Source: Heliopora coerulea
Taxonomy: Eukaryota; Cnidaria; Anthozoa; Scleralcyonacea; Helioporidae
DNA: 64,000 nucleotides
Assembly (NCBI GenBank): GCA_030142905.1
Contig: JASJOG010000188.1
Location: forward strand, 186,001 to 250,000
Direction of reading: 5' to 3'
Shown here: one piece after another, positions 29,990 through 41,784 of the stretch
Layout: each line of letters starts with the position of its first letter
How positions within the stretch are numbered: the first letter of the stretch is position 1
Program-made: the position numbers and the translations under genes
Notes under the pieces: generated by a model
Seen by the model: only the letters and a program-made list of their open reading frames with translations
Told to the model about the DNA's origin: nothing
Database searches by the model: none

Positions 29990-30930
29990 CCTTTCCTCCA
30001 TCCATCCCTCCTTTCGCCCGTCCTTCCTTCCTTCTTTCCTTCATTTCTTCTTTCTTTCCATCTTTTCCTTTTGTTTCTTTTTTGTTTCTATCTTTCCTTT
30101 CTTTCTTTTCTTTATTATTTCATGTGGGTTTGTTTGGTATTTGTTTTAATTTTTATTTCTTGTAATTTTTCTTTTTTTTTTTGAGTTGTTTTCGATTTTT
30201 TGTATGTTTATCGCCTTTAGGGGAGGATTTTTTAAATTTTATTTTTACCTGATTTTTCTCTTTTATAGGCTTTGTCTTTGCTTAGCCTTCTTTTCCGTTT
30301 CGTGTATTTCTATGAATTTTTTGTTTTCTTTTCAGTTTCTTTTGATTGTTGTTTTGTTTCCTTTCAATTTTTTTGCTCTTTTTTCATTTTAATTAGCTTT
30401 TTTTTTTATTTTTTATAGTTGCTTCTTCGTTTCGATTTCTCCTCTTTGTACTTCTTTTGCTTCTATTAATTTTTTCTCCTATTTTTCTTTCTAATTCTTT
30501 CTCGTTCTTAACTTTCTTTCATTCCTTCCTTCTTTTTTTGCGTCTATCTCTCTTTCTTTCTTCCTTCCTTTGTTTGTCTCATTCTTTCTTTCTTGCCTCC
30601 TTTCTTTCCATCTTCCTTCCTTTCCATTCTTCTTTCTTTCTTCCTTTCTTTCTACCTTTCATTCTTTTTTCCTTTCTTTCTATTTTTCTTTCTTTCATTC
30701 TTTCATTTTTTCTTTCATTCCTTTATTCTTCCTTTTTCTTTCTTTTCTTTTCCTTTCTTTCGTTCTTCCACCCTTTATTTCCTTGTTCCTTCCTTTCTTT
30801 TTTTCTTTCTTTATGTTCCTTTCTTTCTTTTCCTTCTCTTACTTTTTTTCTTGCCTTCATTCATTCATTCACTAATTCACTTATTTTTAATTCGTTCCCC
30901 CACTTTCTTATTTATTCAATGGTTCAGTGA
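29990..30930 (+). repeat. Polypyrimidine tract, about 0.9 kb
   Basis: The plus strand is almost wholly T and C, built from TTTC, TTCC and TTTTC words. The three overlapping Phe/Ser/Leu-rich frames of 101-157 codons are artefacts of this composition. Such mirror-like tracts can form triplex (H-DNA). Confidence 0.93.
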
Positions 30931-30934
30931 TGAA

Positions 30935-31640
30935 TGCATTAGCTAAATAATCAATTCAAATTTATTTCTATTTGCATAATCTTACCACCATCTTATTTTG
31001 ATAAAATTAGTAGTATTACCAAATCTAAATTAAACATTCTCTCTGGCTGCTATCGGAACTACACAACCTCGTTTAATCTTCCTATTAAAAATCAATTATA
31101 CGTAATCTCAGAATAAATCCTATCCAAAGACATTTCAGACTATGGCTAGAATTGACCTCATTACATTTCCTAATCTCTTGCTAAATTACCCACAAGTCAA
31201 TGTTTTCTTAAATTTTCTTGTACTATTGACACCCAGAGGTTCCACTTTTAGAACGATGCTCTTCCCAATTGTAGTTTAAAGGTAAATGCACCGTATAATT
31301 ATTAAGAAATCTGTTTAATGAACCCAACTCAGTATTCCTGTAAAATAAACTCTGCTATTCTCATTGCAGAGAAATAAAGTTTAAACTAAATCATTATGAT
31401 TCACGTTAAATTTGTATTGGTAAAAATTAGTTTATTTTCTCATTAGCTGTTACCCCTTTCGAATCAATGCCGGACTTTTTAATTTTACTCTGGCTAACGT
31501 CAGACGATTTTACTCGTCAAGGGGAGACCTCTTGGACAGGAAAGGGTTAATGTCCAACAATCTTTACTTCTTCCTGTATTGCAATAATGGCAAGATTTGT
31601 CCGGATATCTCTTGGTTGTATTTCAATAATTTTCCACGAT
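30935..31640. other. No gene seen; one SR60 copy
   Basis: AT-rich. The SR60 copy at 31484-31552 is one of the best: CTGGCTAACGTCAGACGATT, TTACTCGTCAAGGGGAGACC and GAAAGGGTTAA. Confidence 0.6.
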
Positions 31641-32049
31641 GTTCTCCCATTTGAAGGCTTTACTGTACAGTCTGTTTGTGCCTGTATGCACGTTTGTGCC
31701 TGTATGCACATGTCTCCGTTCGCATGTTGTAATTTGTATTACGTTCTAATTCGTTAAGCTCAAACAAACGTAAATTCTTTTGCCCCTTAAATGCAGTAAA
31801 TTCAATACACACAGACGTGTAAGGTTGGTGATGCTCAGGCATACCAACAAACAGGTTTATTTTATATTTTTATTTATTTTTTTTAAAACTTTCTATAATC
31901 CTATATTACTAGTTACATGTAGACGGCTATCTAAGTTTTTTTGTACATACATATCTTTGGCTAGATCGGTCTTCCATCGTCCGTGAATGTTTAGTAACCT
32001 TTCCGATGTATTGTCATTATTAACTGCTGCGGGTTGCTAATCCAGATGA

Positions 32050-32520
32050 ATATCCTAACGTAACGCTCTTGATATTCGATATGCATATGTTCGCTAATTC
32101 GTTGTATCGAAGAAAACCGGCAAAGCCCAAGCTGCACATACACGCGAGTCTTAGACTTTTAAGGTCCGCTTGTGGATCAGTGTATTTTTCTATATCTCTT
32201 ATAATCGATGGTATTATTGTTTTTTTCTTATTTACTGGTGTGTCCTTGGAGCGTTTGACTGTCTCGAAAATATCTCGGCAAATTGGACTATCTTAAGGAT
32301 TGGCCGCCCCGTATGTATAAACGTGTGTAACCACTCTGCATGAACTAGAACCAAATTGGCGTAGGATTTTGTTTGTTCGCAACCTGTGTACAAATAAGTT
32401 GCCGCTATGGGATATGAGATAGGTAGGCTTAGCTGCATATTACTAGCGTTGCCCCACCTCGTGAATTTACCGATTTCCGCCAAATATCTCTTAGACGTAG
32501 AATCGACTCTTGATTTTTGA
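32050..32520 (-). pseudogene. Tyrosine recombinase relic (DIRS-like)
   Basis: The core-binding part reads RYLAEIGKFTRWGNASNMQL, and LPISYPIAATYLYTGCEQTK. After a frame break the catalytic part reads LRLACMCSLGFAGFLRYNEL, in which the Arg of LRYNEL fits box I of tyrosine recombinases. A KTD block follows, and then the sequence decays. The HxxR and Tyr of box II are not seen, so the enzyme is dead. Confidence 0.75.
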
Positions 32521-32851
32521 AGAAGACGTGTCAGAGCCGTTGGGCTTTGCCTAATATTTTCGGGAACTTTTCTCCACTCCTCGCAGATACTAAACGTCTG
32601 AAAAGAAGAAATAAATATTGGTGGGTGCTTACGATGTAATACTCGTTACTCCGTGTGGACGTTCTACTTCACTTAATAAGACTGAGTTTCATACAGTGTG
32701 CTTGGGCCTGTGCCCCCTTTCAATGTTATGGGGCCGTTGTCCAGCCCCTTTTCGTTGCGGCCAGTGCCATTTGTGTTGCGGCCAGCGCCCTTCACGTTGC
32801 TGCCGGCGCCCTTCACGTTAACGGTAGTGCTTCTGAACAGGCTCCAAGCGA

Positions 32852-33199
32852 TTAGTCGTTAATTGCAGGAACACCTTCCGTTTTCACTGTGTGGCTGCTA
32901 ACATGTAAATTGTCCAGTAGAATTTCATCCTGACTACCAATATGTCGCCAAGGTGCCTGTCTGAACCTAGAAGTGCAAGTGTTCCTTCCGTGTGTTAACG
33001 CTTCCGTGCCTCGGAATACTTTGTAGTCGAGAACGAAACGAGCCAAATGCTTAGAAATAAATGGCCAGAAATATGAGAGCCAATACGGAACTACTACTTG
33101 GGCAAGTGCCTTCTGTTTATGGAGGTAGTGTAAAGCTCTGGTGATAAGGGTGGCGGGAGGAACCACGAGGCAACTTTCTCCCGTCAAGTTTTGTACCAA
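32852..33199 (-). pseudogene. DIRS-like polyprotein linker after RNase H
   Basis: Reads VQNLTGESCLVVPPATLITR, ALHYLHKQKALAQVVVPYW, and later FVLDYKVFRGTEALTHGRN. Blocks such as 'NCLVVPP' and 'VVVPYW..YFWP' recur after the RNase H in DIRS-like proteins, as far as I recall. Confidence 0.7.
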
Positions 33200-33244
33200 A
33201 AAGTCGACCTCCGCGCACCCCGGGTTCCAATGCCATGAAAAGAA

Positions 33245-33945
33245 TCATGCCGTTTTTGTGGTGAAATAATTCCCGAAGCAATCTACGGTGTGTGCGTTCC
33301 ATGCGCGTTGCAAAGTGTCGATACATACGGAGGTGATTTGCTGGTCTTCTATGTCGATAAGGTCACTTATGAAATCGGCTCTTTCGATTTCTGTACATTG
33401 GATCCACTCGACTTCGAGTCCAATTCTGTATTCCAAACATAACTGGTAAATACTTAAAGCAATACAGTGCAAATCTTTCTTCATACCACCGACTTTGGCG
33501 ATGCTGCGTGTGGCTTGACTGTCGGTAAACCACTTGACGTATGATCGTTGAAGTATAGCCAAAAATTACTTCAGTGCGAATTCGATAGCGGACAACTCTC
33601 TCCAAGTGGGACTCTGCTTATGCTAGTAATTGTCTTGTTGTTCATGGCATATTTGATCGCCATTTGAGTTCATGGCATATTTGATCGCCATTTGAGTTCA
33701 TGTGCGCCCCTCAACCTGATGCACTACCGTCTGAAGAAACAACGTAATGCGATTGGGTGGGGTTGTGGCGGATATCCCGTAAAATCGGTCGTTCCAAATT
33801 ATCCTTCCAGAAGTAAATCTTCCTAATACTGTATTTGCCTACAGTAAGTTTCGAGTCCCAGTCTTTTGGTGCCGCTATTGGTATACTGCAGTGCCTGGTC
33901 ATGTTTCGCGTCACTGGGCTAGTGGAAATTATCTTGCCCATAAGT
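33245..33945 (-). pseudogene. DIRS-like RNase H relic
   Basis: Upstream part: DWDSKLTVGKYSIRKIYFWK, then YVVSSDGSASG (first catalytic Asp region). Downstream part: VKWFTDSQATRSIAKVGGMK (second Asp, TDSQA), EVEWIQCTEIERADFISDLI (Asp of the last motif) and NAHTVDCFGNYF. A 28-bp tandem duplication at 33643-33698 and frame breaks interrupt it. Confidence 0.78.
33643..33698. repeat. 28-bp tandem duplication
   Basis: Two exact copies of a 28-base unit beginning CATGGCATATTTGATCGCCA, within the RNase H relic. Confidence 0.9.
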
Positions 33946-34179
33946 GAGGCTAGTTCTTATGCCGAAACAGTAAACCAGCCGCTGCATTGCTTCAAAAATA
34001 TTATTGATCCGGCTTTCCGTAATCAGGATGGTGCCGTTGGTAGACCTCCACCCCAACCCTAACTAAACGATCTTCTGCCATGGTTACCATACCGATTGGT
34101 CATCGTTCGTTATGAGGCCCGCGTTTTTTTAGGTTTGATCTGATGTTGTTTGATATTTTTGGACAATCGTTAATTTCTT

Positions 34180-34735
34180 TCTGTTAGCCACCCGTCATCC
34201 AGGCAAAGGACTACGTTCGCCCCTTGTAATCGCCAATATTTTTCGAGAGGCTTCAGGCATTTTGTAAATATGTAAGGCACCGTGGATAACCCAAAGGGAA
34301 GGACCGTAAAGATATAATGCTTAAAGCTTGGCTCGTGGTTCCATTTCCAAGCAAATCGCAGAAACGTTTGGTAATCGGTGTGAATATCAATGTGGTTATA
34401 AGCGCTTTTCAGAACGAAGGAGATCAGGTATGAACCTTTTTGGAAATAGGACAGTGCTATTCTCCAGTTCTCGTATTTGATTTTATCTCTTACCTATTTG
34501 TTGTGTCTTAGGTGTACAGTCAGCCTCATTTTCCCCGTTCGGTTGTACTGACACTGACAGAGGATTGGTGACATAGGTGGTGTGTTGATTTCTAGGACTC
34601 TGTCTGAGTCTAATAGTTCGGAAATGGCCTGTTAGACGAATTCGATGTGAAGTAAGGCTGATTTATTGTTTCTTTGTGCATTTGATGGAGGGGCTTCTTG
34701 TATCCTTCCTGAATTACTGAAAGGACAAATTTAGG
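34180..34735 (-). pseudogene. DIRS-like reverse transcriptase relic
   Basis: The minus strand reads FVLSVIQEGYKKPLHQMH, KSAYNHIDIHTDYQTFLRFA (motif A region), HYIFTVLPFGLSTVPYIFTK (motif B) and VVLCLDDGWLT (motif C; LDD in place of YxDD). The 'PFGLST.PYIFTK' and 'LDDG' blocks are the clearest marks of a DIRS/Ngaro-type RT. In-frame stops separate the blocks. Confidence 0.8.
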
Positions 34736-34750
34736 CGCCCCGATACGTTT

Positions 34751-35095
34751 TCAAAATCCAATGTTGCTTTTAAGACTGCCATTTACTTTAGCTGATACGG
34801 GCTGTAATTCACGCTCATAATCTTCATATACCTCAGAAATGTACTGGAGTAGGCTGTCGTTGGGTTCTTCACATTCGAGTAGATTCTCCTTCGCTAGTAT
34901 ATCCTCCTGCTCCTCCTGGTCTATTGTAACAGGTGGAGTTTGAAAAGGCCATTCCACTGCGTCTTGGTTGGTAATTAACTGGCAACGGTAATCTGCAGTA
35001 TTTAGCCCAGTGTCCGAGACGTTGACATTTATGACGTTGTACATTTGAACTAAACTCTGTACGGCCTGTCGGAATAAAACGCAGGATCAAGGCTT
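34751..35095 (-). pseudogene. DIRS-like gag zinc-knuckle region
   Basis: Reads HKCQRLGHWAKYCRLP, a decayed CCHC knuckle (the first Cys is His), and YNRPGGAGGYTSEGES. A second frame across the same DNA (NVSDTGLNTADYRCQLITNQ) suggests a further overlap or frameshift into the pol part. The next block upstream, to 35425, has no recognised domain. Confidence 0.6.
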
Positions 35096-35517
35096 ACAGG
35101 GCAAATATGTCGGTTCGGCGTTGCGATCGACCGGGGTGGGAGGGTGGGTTGGTAACCACCTGCTTTGGATTGGTATTAGTGAGAGAATGCCAAAGTGTCC
35201 GGCTTCGCGTTTAAATAATGATGGACCAATAGAAAATAGGGGTGTGGTCCTTTGTGGAAAAAAATGCAGATTCTTTACGATCGCAAGGAAATGCAAATTG
35301 GCTTGGATACTTGGGGGAAATACATTGTCAGACAGTCTGCCTGCATACCGCGCGAGAGTCTTAGTACCAGGCACGCGGGCTATATGTATGTCTTGTTTTA
35401 TACTTGATTCTAGTCTATGAGTCACTATGCGACGGCAAAGACTTAAAAACTAATAAGTCTAATTTGCAAAATTAGTCATCCATTGGAGATATTTTGATTT
35501 AAAAATTACCAGTGAGC

Positions 35518-36155
35518 TCCATTTCCATATCTGGAATACTAACTCCCAATCATTCGCACGGGCAAAAATTGAAGCCAAGATGGCCTTCCTTGGGGAGAAT
35601 TTTGTACGTCAGTTTCAGTCCTCTTTGTGGTCTTGTACGTCAGTTTCAGTCCTTCGCAAGACTTTATTCTTTTGTTTTTGTTTGGTTGGGTTTTGAAAAC
35701 ATTCACAGCCATGGAAAAAGTATTCAGTAGAAATATTTCTGAACCAGTTTTACATATTCGTATATTTAAAAGGATTCCACACGTCAATACTTTTATAATA
35801 AGAATTGTACTAAATTGCGCGAAGATGGTAAACCGTAAAAATAAGGCGAGCACTTGATAGTTTGCTAAAGTAATCTTTCGAAACTGTTTTGTTAGGTGTC
35901 TCGTCAGTTTGAAAATTTATTTTGTGAAACTATATAACCTGGAACTCGGTTTGACTTTGTCGAAATATATTTGAAATTCTTAAACTCATTTCTGCCTTTT
36001 GAAGACATGTTCTGTGCGTATTTTCAAAGAAAACTGTTCAGAAAATGTAAAAGGGCGCATGCGAGATTAAAACTGACATATAAAACTGGTCTTCATGGGC
36101 GGCCATCTTGGCTTCACATTTCATTGGCCAGTTAGCATTCCAGATATGGAAATCG
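35518..36155. mobile_element. Foldback element, about 640 bp
   Basis: The ends are inverted: CCATTTCCATATCTGGAATA left, and its complement near 36130-36155. Inside each arm, GAAGCCAAGATGGCC (about 35570) and GGCCATCTTGGCTTC (about 36100) are also inverted. A CGTCAGTTTCAGTCC word is doubled at 35608-35655. No transposase inside. Confidence 0.7.
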
Positions 36156-36884
36156 ACTTCACTGCAAATTACTAATTCCTAATCATGAGGTCGACCTTGC
36201 GCAAACATCGAAACAAAAAATGTTTCAACTTGTAACGCTATCACCTAAGATCCAAACAAAAAGACAGTGTAATAATTTGTTGGGTCAATTTAAATCAGTG
36301 TGATGTTTTGTGAAAGCCTGCATTTCATGAAATTGGCTTCTTTACAATAGTAACGCGTTTCCAGCATATGAAATTGCTCCAGTTTTCGTTTCTTCCTGGA
36401 AAAAGGAATCAAAATCCGCGTTTAATTACAGTAAATGTGATGAACTCGCTGCAACCAGTTACAGGTGTAACGGCCACACGTAGCAGTGGTACTAAAACAC
36501 TTCAAAGTTGACGATCCTGTTGGTTTTCGTTTCAATATTTCGCTGTGCGTAGAGCTGAGTTATTTTTAAAAAACACGAGATATAAGGGCAAAGTATTTTC
36601 ACTCACAGTTTATTTTTGAGAGATACTATGTGATTGATAGAAATGAACTCAACGTCCTCGATGAGGACTCGTACGTATGCCATAGTATCCGATACAAGAA
36701 GTAGTAACTGTTAAAAAACGACAGTGAGAAGACAGGTTTGTAATTTTGTTGATCCTTATAAGACACACACAACATGTTCCAATATAAAGGAAGCACGCAC
36801 TCCAAGATGCCAATCGCAACGCATTGAATATAACCTTAAACTAACCGTCATCAAGTCCTACATCAATACACAATACATTCTCTC

Positions 36885-36960
36885 GTCGACGGCTTTCGTG
36901 GCTCAGTTGGCAGAGCGCTGCAATAAATTAGCAGCTAGTCCAAGTTGGCTTTTAAGAGCC
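36885..36960 (+). repeat. tRNA-like module, single
   Basis: GGCTTTCGTGGCTCAGTTGG then CAGAGCGCTGCA is a good A box and D arm. The B box that should follow is missing. It is a truncated tRNA-derived repeat. Confidence 0.5.
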
Positions 36961-37239
36961 GTTTACATGTGCGATTTTGTAACTTGCAATTGTTATCCTG
37001 GAGTATGTAATAAACTCATCGTAGTCTATAAAGCAAGATATCCGCTTATGATTTGCTGCAGTTTGTCTTCGACGCTCTCGCCAGTCAAACACATACTCCA
37101 AGATGTCAATCGTAAGGCACAAAATCGTGCGTGTAAACAGTCCTTTACGGTGTATGATTCCGACGCTTGTAATTTTACTTTCATTTAGTGAAGTCTCTAT
37201 AAAGTAAATGATTTGATCCTGCGAGAATCAGCATTGTTG

Positions 37240-37985
37240 GTGAGTTGGTCGTCCAAGTTATAGTAGTCTTGTGAGAGACTGCGGTGCTTGTAGTGACTTA
37301 CGTTTCAACGTTCTCAGCGGAAATCTTCAGAATCTAATGAACTCTTTCTTAAGACTACTCCGTTGATCAGGGTTCTGCCCATGGTTGGCAGTGCTGGGCG
37401 CTAGTTCCCGGTACTCAGCAGTGTCGCCCGGGATTCACACCAAAGTGGGCCCTTCCGCTCGGCCCTTGAAAAGTATCAAATATGTGACAAGAAAACTTCA
37501 AGTGATCATTTTTTTTTTTTACTTAAGCAGTATTGACATTCATTAGGTAAAATTTAGAGTCATAATGTACACACTACCAACGACCGCTGATTCGGTGAAA
37601 TATATTCATTAATTTTAAACCAAAATTGCAAGAGTTGTCGGGGGGGTATGAACCCAGGCCCGTAGGTATCCGACACCCAGATAGTCTTGGGCAGAACCCT
37701 GATGGATTGAGTTCAATCGTTCAAATTCATATGCAAATGTAAAAGATTTTCACTAATTTGCTTTAACTGAAGTTTTCCTATGACCGCAGCATTATTTCAA
37801 ATTACCACAAGTTGATTCGAGTTGATTTTTAATGACTTAAATTCTCGTTTTGTTACGCGATGAATACCGCACTTACCTGTGGCAAACTGTTGCGAGAGGA
37901 AACATTTCCAAGAAATTTCAGCGTGAAAATGTCTCTTCAATGAGCTGATGTCCATGTTTTGCGATGAGGCTATAACTGTCTCAAG
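37240..37985. other. No gene seen; repeat-like
   Basis: Two short words are inverted here, AGGGTTCTGCCCA near 37370 and TGGGCAGAACCCT near 37690, with a decayed 'CGTTTCAACGTTCTC' end. This is probably an old foldback repeat. A G8 run lies at about 37640. Confidence 0.4.
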
Positions 37986-38304
37986 TGATTCCGTACATTA
38001 GTTTCAGTTTAGAACGCAACACCAGCGATAGCACAATGGAAAGAATTGCAGACGATCAAGATGACCGCAATAAGCATGTTATTAAGACCTTTCAAGCTTC
38101 TAAAGGGACTATGTATAAATACTACGGTGTATGCAAGGGTATAAATTCACTGAACGAGTCAAATTTACTTAAATTTACTGTGACAGACGGGATGAGTAAA
38201 TGTGGCAATCGAATGTTTCCAGAAAGAGTGGGGTCAATGCTTGCTATTATTGAAAAAGCTTACACAACTCGAGATCAATGCCGACATTAGTTATTGGCAG
38301 TAGT

Positions 38305-38640
38305 AGCTTGGAGGTTGATGACATAGTGGTAGTGCATATCTTTCACCATTGTGACTAGGGTTTCGTTCCAGCCTGATGCAGTTATCTCAATAACATTTTC
38401 TTGGTCACATGTAAGAAGAATGTTGTCTAGTTTTACTCCACCAAGAATCGCAGGTTTTCTCCGGGGACTTCGGTTTGTTCATGTAGTAACACTAGAAGCA
38501 TCAGGGGGTGGCCCTTACTAGACCTCTAGGGAGAACAGCTTAGGAAGCTGTTAGGGTTCATCAAGCGGAAATAAAGTCACTCTTAAGAGAGAAAAGACCT
38601 GGATCTTGGAACGCCAAGTACGGCAAAGGAGAATGTTGGC
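38305..38640 (+). repeat. Dispersed SINE-like repeat, copy B
   Basis: Contains ATAGTGGTAGTG, CATTGTGACTAGGGTTTC, GGTCACATGTAAGAAGAATG, TTTTCTCCGGGGACTTCGG and GAGAACAGCTTAGG. It shares these with copies A and C. Confidence 0.75.
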
Positions 38641-38934
38641 CTTTAGGGTTACCCAAGTAGTAAAATTTTGTATTTTAGTCCCTCCCGAGACTGATTCTGA
38701 CGCATTCTAAGATATTTTGTGAAATATTTCATGCAATAACATGATTAGTCGAGTAACATCTGCGAGGTAGAGCTCCCAGAGTTCAACTTTAATCATGCCC
38801 CAGATTGTTGATTTTTTCAACACAGTCAGGCGTTAATACCTGAGAAATCATACAATTTTAAATATCCCACAATATACTTGAGAAAAAGAAATAGACGATA
38901 AACGTATATCAACTTCTATCCTGAGAACAACGAT

Positions 38935-39260
38935 TTCTGAGCCCCAGACGGGGATCAAACTAGCAATCTTCTGAAGACCAGTGAGACGCCTTAACCATTG
39001 AGCTACCAAGACTTAAATAGTGAGCTCAGGTGCAAGTTCGACATATGTGCGACCTGAGCGGAAGCTACTATATGTTATTAATATTGCTATGGATTAGATA
39101 AATATTCTGGAAATGCGGAAGCTTGCTGATACCCTGAATGATAAATGAACGTTCGTCGTGTTCTAACCTCAGAAAAACAATTTCTGACCCCCAGACGTGG
39201 ATCGAGCCCGCAACCTTGTGATGACTGATGGCGTGTGATGACTGATGAGCCCGCAAACTT
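38935..39260 (-). repeat. tRNA-like modules, pair 4 (direct, decayed)
   Basis: Minus strand: GGTAGCTCAATGGTTAAGGC and the B-box-like TTTGATCCCCGTCTGGG at 38935-39010. A second partial copy with CGGGCTCGATCCACG lies at 39180-39215. GTCGCACATATGTCGAAC, the same core word as in pairs 3 and 5, lies between them. Confidence 0.65.
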
Positions 39261-39594
39261 GTGATGACTGATGAAGAACGAACATGAAAAGTGGCTTGTC
39301 ATAACAAAATTTACATTAGAAGCTTTGGCCTGTTATAGTTGGAAAAGTCACAAGAGAAAATGTCAGGACGGTTATACTACCATTTTGATCATTTTGCCTT
39401 CTTATTTACAGGTTTCTTAAAAAACCCAAATGTAATTATTCATAAGGAAAACAGTAAGGAAAATCGTAACCATATCGTGATTTTAAATGTGAGAAAAACG
39501 TGTTTACTTTTCTCCTCAAATTTTCTCGGCTTAGAAAACATAAATTTTCAAAATTTCTTCGAGAATTAGCGTATTAAGGAGTTTGTTTCCGAAT

Positions 39595-39770
39595 CATTTA
39601 AAAAAAGTTGCAATATCTGCTTTATCGAATCTAAAACACTCGGCTGTCGTCTCGTGTCTTGAACCAGATAAAGCACTGCTGCTCAGTTTTTAAATATGAC
39701 CTAAAATCAGACAGCACTCCCTCAGAATAACAATTACAGCTTAATGTTATAGTATAAATGTCTTCCGAAT
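39595..39770 (-). repeat. Dispersed repeat DR280, copy 3 (partial)
   Basis: The minus strand reads AACTGAGCAGCAGTGCTTTA, TCTGG.TC and GCCGAGTGTTTTAGAT..GATAAAGC, which fits the first half of DR280. Confidence 0.6.
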
Positions 39771-39959
39771 CCTCAATAGAGACGTCCAGGTCAAACGTAG
39801 GCAAAGAAATGTGAATGTCATTGGAAGTTGTGTCTTGTTTCTCCAATATCCATTCCTGCCAACTCAATAATACTTCCCAGACCTAAACTGTTAAAACTGT
39901 TTGTTCGCAAAACATAAAACAAATCTCGCTTTCCAGTGAAATCCCTTGTAATATTTGTC

Positions 39960-40145
39960 AACGTTTACATGAGAAAAGGACAACCCCTCCCAAGCGGAAT
40001 CTCACTATTGAATACCCTAGATCTCGCCTAGGAGGGCTAGAAATTCCAGCCCTGCTGGAAGGGTCAGAAAATTCCCATGTAAAGGAGAAGTGAAATTCAG
40101 CCCTCTTATTAGGGCCCAGGCCTACCAAGAGAGCTGGCTCGCCTC
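39960..40145. repeat. CAGCCC/CATGTAA repeat, copy 1
   Basis: Short blocks GAAATTCCAGCCC, AGAAAATTCCCATGTAAA and GAAATTCAGCCC in alternating orientation. They are related to the array at 44880-45235. Confidence 0.5.
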
Positions 40146-40699
40146 CATACAAACACTCCCTGAATATCGTACATCATCTTAATTTTGCATAGCGTGATCT
40201 GTTGATGTGCTTAGGTAATGTTAAATTTCCATAGCATGACCGGTTCCTATGGTTAGCTTCGCCACTTCCAATCAGGTAATTTGTCAAGAAAAAGTGTCCA
40301 GTGGTGAGCAGTGTAGAATCAAGTGTGCGTGTGCGATATGGAGCTTACCATTTCTTCAAGATGATCTGTATTTCTTTCTAACTCCGTGTTGTTGTTCTTT
40401 AGGTCAGCCACCTCGCGAAAAATATTGTCGTTTTCACTATGTCAAGAAAATGCAGCTTCAAAAATGCTTCAACGAGTATTCTCGTAAAGCATTTTGGACA
40501 AAACACGCATATCACATGGTAACAAAATCAGATAGCTCTTCTCACCCGGCTAACTTTTCACGTTCGTTCTCTTGACTCTTCACCTCTAACGGAGGAAGAT
40601 GGAAAGAATGAAGATAATTATCATTAATAAACTTTCAACTACTAATTCACAATTTACAATAACCTTTTCACTGCGGGAGCTCTCCCCTAGATTAACCTC

Positions 40700-41250
40700 T
40701 CCCCCCAACGTGGAAGAGTTAATTGATCTGGTTATTACTGAGATTGTCATGACTAACCTTGTCATAATTGACATTGTCATAATTTAAATAGTCACAATTG
40801 AGATAGTCACCACTGAGATGGTCACAACTGAGATGGTCATAATTGAAATGGTCATAACTAAGATGGTTATCATTGAGCTGGTAGTAATTGAACTGGTCAT
40901 CATTGAGCTGGTTATCGTCGAGATAGTCATAACTGAGATGGTTATAACTCTTTCACTGCGGGAGCTCTCCTCTTGACTAGTAAAATCATCTGTGGTTACC
41001 CAGACTAAAATAATAGAAGTCGTACGTCGCCAGGTGACAGTTCATGAAGTTAAGCTGGTAGTAAATGAGCTGGTCATATTGAAATGGTCATCATTGAGCT
41101 GGTTTATCGTCGAGATAGTCATAACTGAGATGGTTATAACTCCTTCACTGTGGGAGCTCTCCTCTTGACTAGTAAAATCGTCTGTGGTTCGCCAGACTAA
41201 AATAATAGCAGTCTTACGCCACCAGGTGACAGTTCATGAAGTTAAGGTGG
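40700..41250 (+). repeat. 18-bp minisatellite within a duplicated block
   Basis: Many near copies of an 18-base unit, GGTCATAACTGAGATGGT (variants TCATTGAGCTGG, GTAATTGAACTGG), fill about 40770-40950 and 41045-41130. Each ends in a copy of an SR60-type block (AGCTCTCCTCTTGACTAGT, AATAATAG.AGTC), so a unit of about 190 bp was itself duplicated. Confidence 0.85.
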
Positions 41251-41687
41251 TAGTTGAACCTAAAATTTGAGAAAACTTTCTAAACGTCTTAAAAACATTT
41301 TTTTACCCTACTGAATTGAAGTATTACTGTTTTTTCACCTCCATTACTTACTTTTACAATATTTCAATGGATTGCTTCAACATATTAATTTATCTGGAAA
41401 AGTGTTATTAAATTTACCATAGCAACCGTATTAGATGGTACTGTTGACTTTGGTTGCCATGGGCTCTTTAAGCTGGTCGTCCACAGGAGTTTCAATTTTT
41501 CTTCACTTTGAAACATTTGAAACATCAGAATGAAATATTTTGGTGGTAACTGATGTAGGAATTCGTTTGTCGGAGCAAGAGAGAACAAGCAAAAAACTAA
41601 GCGTGGTACAATTTAGACAATTTTGTGTGCTTGGTATTAAATTAAGGTTTCCAAATTTCTAATTAAGTGCATGATTGACCTTTCATA

Positions 41688-41780
41688 TCAGTGAGCACGA
41701 GGATTCATAACCACACCTAATTTGAGCTCTTGAAATTTGTCACGGAACTGATCGTTTCTCTTCTTGCGTTTATCCCATTT
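41688..41780 (-). CDS. Terminal exon of unrecognised gene
   Basis: 93 nt. Acceptor TTGTTTTAG/AAATGG, then 30 codons and a TGA. It reads KWDKRKKRNDQFRDKFQELK and then LGVVMNPRAH. The polypyrimidine tract and acceptor are good, and the peptide is highly charged at its start. It enters in phase 0, so it could join the exon at 49181-49258 (phase 0 out), directly or through other exons. No family is recognised. Confidence 0.55.
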   Translation of the reverse strand, partial: KWDKRKKRNDQFRDKFQELKLGVVMNPRAH

Positions 41781-41784
41781 CTAA

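Larger units (their letters stand above)
31650..35430 (-). mobile_element. DIRS-like tyrosine-recombinase retrotransposon, decayed
   Basis: On the minus strand the order is a gag-like zinc knuckle (about 35.09-34.75 kb), RT (34.73-34.18), RNase H (33.95-33.25), a linker (33.2-32.85) and a tyrosine recombinase (32.52-32.05). DIRS-type elements use this order and insert with a recombinase in place of a DDE integrase, leaving no target duplication. Frames are broken many times. The special split repeats of DIRS ends were not found. Confidence 0.82.

Noticed and set aside
30457..30946. Three overlapping Phe/Ser/Leu-rich frames of 101-157 codons
   Set aside because: Caused by the pyrimidine-only tract; no start context, domain or codon pattern.
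37985..38290. 101-codon plus frame
   Set aside because: No domain or splice evidence; composition is like its surroundings.
40700..41250. CRISPR-like array of short repeats
   Set aside because: Head-to-tail minisatellite with no unique spacers, in a eukaryotic genome.
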